Source of the DNA: JAHEDH01 sp965364515
GTDB taxonomy: Bacteria; Actinomycetota; Acidimicrobiia; Spongiisociales; ZC4RG35
DNA: 8,797 nt
Direction: 5' to 3'
Assembly (NCBI GenBank): GCA_965364515.1
Contig: CBDTXZ010000127.1
Span: 1 to 8,797, forward strand
A program made the position numbers and the translations under genes. Each line of letters starts with the position of its first letter. Position 1 is the first letter of the stretch. The notes beneath the pieces are model-generated. The model made no database searches. It was given only the letters and a program-made list of their open reading frames with translations, and had not been told where the DNA came from. This document shows, piece after piece, positions 5,325 to 8,797 of the stretch.

Positions 5325-6098
5325 GTGTTCGACGCCATCATCTGGGGACTCGTCCAGGGCCTCACCGAGTTCTTGCCGATCTCGTCGTCCGGCCATCTCG
5401 TGTTGGTGCCCGCTCTGCTCGCCGAGATGGGCATCGACATCGGCGAGCCGAGCCTGGCGGTGTCCGCCGTCCTCCATCTCGGCACACTGCTCGCGGTGCT
5501 CGTCTTCTACCGAACCGACATCCTCCGGCTGGCCAGGGTTCGAAGCGACCCCGAGGCGAGGAGGACACTGCGACTCCTCGCGATCGGCACGATCCCGGCG
5601 GTGATCGGCCTTCCCCTGCGTTCGAGCCTCGAAACGATCGAAGGCACGCCCAACCTGGTGGCGATCGCACTGCTGGCGACCGGGCTGATTCTGATCGTTG
5701 CCGAAGTCCTTCCCACGGGTACATCGACCCTCGAAGCGGCGAGAACGAGTGACGCCATGACCGTCGGTATCGCACAGGCCTTTGCATTGATCCCCGGCAT
5801 CTCTCGATCGGGTTCAACGATCGCGATGGCGACCGCCCGTGGATTCTCACGCACCGAGGCAGCACGTTTCAGCTTCCTGTTGGCGGTCCCGACGATCGCC
5901 GGGGCGGGGCTGCTCTCACTGCTCGACCTCGACAGTGGAGACGGGTCGGCCACCTCGATCTTCGCCGGATTCGTCGCGGCGGCCGTCAGCGGGTACGCCG
6001 CAATCGCCATCCTCTTGAAGCTCATCACGACGAGAGGTTTCCTTCCCTTCGCCGCCTACTGCTTCGTGATCGGCACCACCGCAGTCATCGTGCTGTAG
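5325..6098 (+). CDS. uppP: Undecaprenyl-diphosphate phosphatase UppP (BacA)
   Basis: This 257-residue polytopic membrane protein dephosphorylates undecaprenyl diphosphate to recycle the lipid carrier of peptidoglycan and other envelope polymers; overexpression confers bacitracin resistance. Both family signatures are intact: GLVQGLTEFLPISSSGHL (8-25, with E15 and H24) and PGISRSGSTI (157-166, with R161). HLGTLLAV (51-58) and TARGFSRTEAARFSFLLA (170-187) are also characteristic. About seven to eight hydrophobic segments span the protein. The length is near the usual 265-280. The start is GTG at 5325, immediately giving FDAIIWGLVQG as expected, with no upstream extension in family members. It follows the SAF gene by 14 bases but has its own -10 box. 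Confidence 0.96.
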   Translation: MFDAIIWGLVQGLTEFLPISSSGHLVLVPALLAEMGIDIGEPSLAVSAVLHLGTLLAVLVFYRTDILRLARVRSDPEARRTLRLLAIGTIPAVIGLPLRSSLETIEGTPNLVAIALLATGLILIVAEVLPTGTSTLEAARTSDAMTVGIAQAFALIPGISRSGSTIAMATARGFSRTEAARFSFLLAVPTIAGAGLLSLLDLDSGDGSATSIFAGFVAAAVSGYAAIAILLKLITTRGFLPFAAYCFVIGTTAVIVL

Positions 6099-6099
6099 T

Positions 6100-6118
6100 C
6101 GGCGATCGACTCTCGCCG
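6100..6118 (+). terminator. Hairpin directly after uppP
   Basis: CGGCGA-TCGACTC-TCGCCG is a perfect 6-bp stem with a 7-base loop, starting two bases after the uppP stop codon. There is no T-tract, which is common for terminators in GC-rich actinobacteria but leaves the call uncertain. Confidence 0.4.
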
Positions 6119-6128
6119 CCGGGCACAG

Positions 6129-6158
6129 GGCCTCGCGCTCCACACCGGCGCCGAGGCC
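6129..6158. terminator. Bidirectional hairpin between convergent genes
   Basis: GGCCTCG-CGC (6129-6138) pairs with GCG (6148-6150) and CGAGGCC (6152-6158), giving ten pairs with one bulged C and a 9-base loop. It sits between the convergent ends of uppP and the ThDP-dependent enzyme gene, where a shared terminator is expected. No T-tract follows on either strand. Confidence 0.5.
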
Positions 6159-6170
6159 GCCACGCGAACC

Positions 6171-7799
6171 CTATTGGCTGTAATTGCTGGATGGGCGCAT
6201 CGTCTCGGCGATGTGGACGTTGACCAGTGCCGGGAGCCCCGAAGCCTCGGCTGCTTTGAGCGCCGGAACGATCGCGTCGGGCTCGGTGACGAGCGCGCCA
6301 TGGCCACCGAGCGCCTCGACCACGTCGTGATACGGCCGGCGGCCGAGATCGGTGGCGACGAGCCGATCGGGATAGAACATGCGATGCAGCGTCTTGATGT
6401 TCGACCAGACCCCGTCGTTGCCGAGCACTCCGACGATCGGGAGGCCGAGCCGGACCATCGTGTCGTACTCCATGCCGTTGAACCCGAACCCGCCGTCTCC
6501 GAACACGATGCCGACTCGACGCTCCGGGAACGCCACCTTGGCCGCGATGGCGTACGGGGCCCCGGTGCCGAGTGAGCCGAATGGCCCTGGATCGAGCACA
6601 TGGCCCGGATGCGAGACCTGAAGCCATCTCGCGGTCGTCGAGACGATGTCGCCCCCGTCGACGGCGATGATCGAGTCTGGACCGAAGAAGCCGGCCACGT
6701 CGCGTGCAAATCGATTCGGCTCGATCGGCACATCTGTGCCCTCGGCCCGTTCCTCCAACTCGTGGCGCTTGGCCGCTTCCCGCTCGACGATCGACCTGAC
6801 CCACTCGGAACGCTCGGACCTGTCGAATCGATGAAACGCATCGGCGAGTTGATCGACGACGGTGTGCGGGTCGGCCACCACACCCAGATCGACCGAGCGG
6901 TTCCACCCGATCTTGGACTGATCCAGGTCGATCTGTATCACCGTGGCGTCGGGCCCGATCGTGCGTCCGTACCCGGCTCTGAAGTCCCAGTCCGCACCGA
7001 GCGCCAGCACCAGATCCGCCTCGGCGAAGGCGGCGCTCCGGGTGTGATTGCCTGCGAGATCGTGACCGAACGGCATCGACCCGCGCGCTCGGCCGTTCGT
7101 ATAGGTCGGAGCCTGCAGCGCCTCGGCGACCTCGAGGAGGCGATTGGACTGCCCGGCGGACGAGAACCCCCCGAAGATCACAGGGCGTTCGGCCCTTGCG
7201 AGCAGACCGATGATGCGATCGAGGGTGACCGCGTCGACTCCGGTCGAGGTGTTCGCCCGCTGGTTGGCAGGGAACTCGACGCCCTCCTCGTTGACCGTGT
7301 CGAACTGGAGATCCATCGGGACGTCGAGGAACACCGGTCCACCCCGTCCGACTCGGGAGTATCGGATCGCCGTGGCGACCGTCTCTGCGAGGCGATCGGT
7401 CTGCCAGGCGGTACCCGCCCAGGCCGTCACCGGAGCCAGCATCGGGGGATGATTCATCTCCTGGAGTCCACCCATCAGCTCCTGGCGGCGCATGTGGCGG
7501 CCGCCGAGCAACAGCATGGGAGTACCCGAGTAGTGGGCGGTCGCCACCGCAGTGATGGAATCGGTGACGCCCGGGCCCGCCGTGACGGCGGCAACACCGA
7601 GTTTGCCGGTCAGCCTGGAGTACGCCTCTGCCGCGTGTGCCGCCGCCTGCTCATGACGGAAGTCGACGACACGGATGCCCTCCTGGACGCACCCGTCGAG
7701 GATCGGGAGGATGTGACCGCCCGTGAGGGTGAAGAGGACCTCCACGCCTTCGTTCTTGAGCGCGCGGGCGATGATCTGCCCACCGTGAATCTGTGCCAT
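6171..7799 (-). CDS. ThDP-dependent enzyme of the acetolactate synthase / 2-hydroxyacyl-CoA lyase group
   Basis: This 542-residue enzyme has the three-domain ThDP layout. The pyrimidine-binding domain (about 1-170) has FRHEQAAAHAAEAYSR (47-62), with catalytic E50, and TAGPGVTD (73-80). The central domain runs about 190-330. The PP-binding domain has FGSLGTGAPYAIAAK (417-431) and GDGGFGFNG (444-452), leading to ND at 471-472, the metal/ThDP motif. The family includes acetolactate synthase, oxalyl-CoA decarboxylase, 2-hydroxyacyl-CoA lyase and benzoylformate decarboxylase. No regulatory ilvN subunit or ilvC lies nearby, so branched-chain synthesis is not supported by context. The RHEQAAAHAAEAY and LGTGAPYAIA wording leans toward the lyase/oxalyl-CoA side, but substrate cannot be assigned. 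The ATG at 7799 has a -10 box six bases upstream and fits the family N-terminus. Confidence 0.88.
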   Translation of the reverse strand: MAQIHGGQIIARALKNEGVEVLFTLTGGHILPILDGCVQEGIRVVDFRHEQAAAHAAEAYSRLTGKLGVAAVTAGPGVTDSITAVATAHYSGTPMLLLGGRHMRRQELMGGLQEMNHPPMLAPVTAWAGTAWQTDRLAETVATAIRYSRVGRGGPVFLDVPMDLQFDTVNEEGVEFPANQRANTSTGVDAVTLDRIIGLLARAERPVIFGGFSSAGQSNRLLEVAEALQAPTYTNGRARGSMPFGHDLAGNHTRSAAFAEADLVLALGADWDFRAGYGRTIGPDATVIQIDLDQSKIGWNRSVDLGVVADPHTVVDQLADAFHRFDRSERSEWVRSIVEREAAKRHELEERAEGTDVPIEPNRFARDVAGFFGPDSIIAVDGGDIVSTTARWLQVSHPGHVLDPGPFGSLGTGAPYAIAAKVAFPERRVGIVFGDGGFGFNGMEYDTMVRLGLPIVGVLGNDGVWSNIKTLHRMFYPDRLVATDLGRRPYHDVVEALGGHGALVTEPDAIVPALKAAEASGLPALVNVHIAETMRPSSNYSQ

Positions 7800-7805
7800 G
7801 CCTCG

Positions 7806-7811
7806 ACGCTA
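7806..7811 (-). promoter_or_regulatory. -10 box of a leaderless promoter for the ThDP enzyme
   Basis: TAGCGT on the minus strand ends six bases before the ATG at 7799, in the 43-base gap after the heme-oxygenase-like gene. CGAGGC in between could be read as a weak ribosome site, so a leadered transcript from further upstream is also possible. Confidence 0.5.
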
Positions 7812-7842
7812 CCGCAGCGAAGCGCTTCGCCGAGAACCTGCG

Positions 7843-8415
7843 TCAGCCCGCCAACGCCCGATCGAGCGCAACGAGCGTCGCCCGCGCTCCGACCAGCACA
7901 TCGCGTCGGTGGGCGGGATCGACACGGTCGATCTGCGATACGAGCGCACGCCACGAGCGGGTGCGACCGCCGTGGGCTCCGAAGAACGCGAAGGCGTCGG
8001 TCCGATCGCCCAACTGGTGACGGAGCAGGGGGAGCACGACCCTGGATCGCAGGTGCTGGGTTTCGACTGCGAATCGGTACCCGAGGCTCTCGGCCGGCGT
8101 GAAATCGGGAGCGTCGGTCCAGCGGGCGCACGGGACGAGATCGAGACCGGACAGATCCGATTCGAGCCAACCCTTCTCGGGAGACTTCGCCCCGAGTGCC
8201 CGGTCGGTGCCCGGCTGGATCGCCGAGACGACCCGGTACCAGCCTCTGAGCACCTCACCGTACAAGTCGATCGTGGGGGTGGAATGGAAGAGCTCCATCA
8301 ACAGCGGCGCCGCCTCGACAGCGAGCTGTTCCCGGCGGAGTTCGTTGCGGAGACAGTCCGTGAAGGAGCCGTACACCGGCGTGTGCGACGTGATGATCGA
8401 TCCGTGTCCTGACAC
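7843..8415 (-). CDS. Heme-oxygenase-like helical protein lacking the heme-ligand histidine
   Basis: This 190-residue soluble protein has no signal peptide or membrane segment. Its layout follows heme oxygenase. An N-terminal helix LRNELRREQLAVEAAPLL (22-39) has Q30 where the proximal heme-binding histidine would stand, four residues before E34. A second block, SLGYRFAVETQHLRSRVV (110-127), aligns with the ALGALYVLEGSTLGG segment: E118 is kept but the distal-helix glycines are gone. AFAFFGAHG (131-139) and a C-terminal ATLVALDRAL helix complete the resemblance. Members of this fold also include TenA, PqqC and diiron redox enzymes, so a different chemistry or a binding role is possible. GTG at 8415 follows AGGGGA by nine bases. 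The family is inferred from pattern, without an alignment. Confidence 0.5.
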   Translation of the reverse strand: MSGHGSIITSHTPVYGSFTDCLRNELRREQLAVEAAPLLMELFHSTPTIDLYGEVLRGWYRVVSAIQPGTDRALGAKSPEKGWLESDLSGLDLVPCARWTDAPDFTPAESLGYRFAVETQHLRSRVVLPLLRHQLGDRTDAFAFFGAHGGRTRSWRALVSQIDRVDPAHRRDVLVGARATLVALDRALAG

Positions 8416-8450
8416 CTGTCTCAGTCCCCTGTGTTCGACGATGCGTCAGG

Positions 8451-8480
8451 AGTATCGGCCTCGACGGAGTGAACCTTGAA
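8451..8480 (-). promoter_or_regulatory. Candidate promoter for the heme-oxygenase-like gene
   Basis: On the minus strand TTCAAG (8475-8480) and GATACT (8451-8456) are 18 bases apart, giving a leader of about 30 bases with the ribosome site AGGGGA at 8425-8430 before the GTG at 8415. It lies in the 82-base gap after the Mrp gene. Both hexamers are only partial matches to consensus. Confidence 0.33.
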
Positions 8481-8497
8481 TCGCCCGCCGGCGGCGG

Positions 8498-8797
8498 TCA
8501 GCGGATGACGAGATCAGGGTGGGTGCGGATTCGCGGTTTCTTGGCGACGACGGCCTCTGCGAGCTCCACGAACGCCTGCTCGGCGTCGGAGCCCGGGGCC
8601 GAGATGCTCACCGGCTGCCCGATGTCGGCGCCGTGGCGCATGGCCGGCAGCAACGGGATCTTCGCCAGCAGATCAACACCCAGATCCTCGGCCAGCCGCT
8701 GACCGCCGCCCGAGCCGAAGATCTCGTAGCGGACCCCGTCGTCGCCGGTGAACCAGGACATGTTCTCGACGACGCCGATGACGTCCTGATCGACCTC
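8498..8797 (-). CDS. mrp: Mrp/ApbC-family P-loop ATPase, C-terminal part (5' end outside window)
   Basis: The last 99 codons of a gene that enters from the right edge. Counting from the window edge, the sequence IGVVENMSWFTGDDG, IFGSGGGQRLAEDLGVDLL, then IPLLPAMRHGADIGQPV is the C-terminal half of Mrp/ApbC (NBP35) iron-sulfur carrier ATPases, which help load Fe-S clusters onto target proteins. The Walker A region lies outside the window. Where many family members have a CxxC cluster-binding pair after ENMS, this protein has FTGDDG and no cysteine; actinobacterial Mrp proteins commonly lack it. It ends with TGA at 8498-8500, 82 bases before the GTG of the next gene, so it may or may not be in the same transcript. 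Confidence 0.92.
   Translation of the reverse strand, partial: EVDQDVIGVVENMSWFTGDDGVRYEIFGSGGGQRLAEDLGVDLLAKIPLLPAMRHGADIGQPVSISAPGSDAEQAFVELAEAVVAKKPRIRTHPDLVIR

Noticed and set aside
6085..6906. Alternative minus-strand frame (273 codons) inside the ThDP enzyme gene, considered as a sign of a frameshift or second gene
   Set aside because: The 542-residue frame is continuous with all motifs in order from start to stop, so there is no break to explain.
6600..8102. Long plus-strand open frame (500 codons) across the ThDP enzyme and part of the heme-oxygenase-like gene
   Set aside because: It lies antisense to a gene with intact ThDP motifs, with low-complexity Arg/Asp/His-rich translation and no recognisable domain or ribosome site.

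Overview
The window is GC-rich, densely coded chromosomal DNA. It most resembles an actinomycete-type bacterium (Actinomycetota), possibly Acidimicrobiia, though the class is only a guess. Three things point this way: the galU-moeA-moaC-small membrane protein order, an FmdB gene followed by an SAF-domain gene, and start codons placed directly behind TANNNT -10 boxes, as expected for leaderless mRNAs. There is no insertion sequence, CRISPR array, phage gene or gene-free stretch above 300 bases.

Left part (1-4363, all on the minus strand). Transcription runs right to left: plsY (phospholipid acyltransferase), galU (UDP-glucose synthesis), moeA and moaC (molybdenum cofactor), each overlapping the next by 4-8 bases. 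After a 108-base gap holding two unusual dyads come a three-helix membrane protein and a translin-family protein that abut exactly, then a tRNA-Ala(CGC) whose final base falls outside the window. The membrane protein looks like a compact GlpR, described in Corynebacterium as the membrane receptor for the MoeA/gephyrin-like protein Glp. The moeA here may therefore serve in cell division as well as, or instead of, cofactor synthesis.

Middle part (4364-6098, plus strand). A divergent promoter region separates plsY from fmdB (zinc-ribbon protein). fmdB is followed by a single-helix SAF-domain protein and uppP (undecaprenyl-diphosphate phosphatase). The last two each have their own leaderless-type promoter. 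Together with plsY and galU, these give the region a cell-envelope flavour.

Right part (6099-8797, minus strand). Two hairpins lie between the convergent uppP and a ThDP-dependent enzyme of the acetolactate synthase / 2-hydroxyacyl-CoA lyase group. Upstream of that enzyme is a helical protein resembling heme oxygenase but lacking the heme-ligand histidine. The end of a Mrp/ApbC-type ATPase gene runs off the window.

The most notable observations are the GlpR-like/MoeA pairing, the bacterial translin with its acidic residues kept, the dyads upstream of the GlpR-like gene, the heme-oxygenase-like protein without its histidine, and four genes with exactly six bases between a TANNNT box and the start codon.
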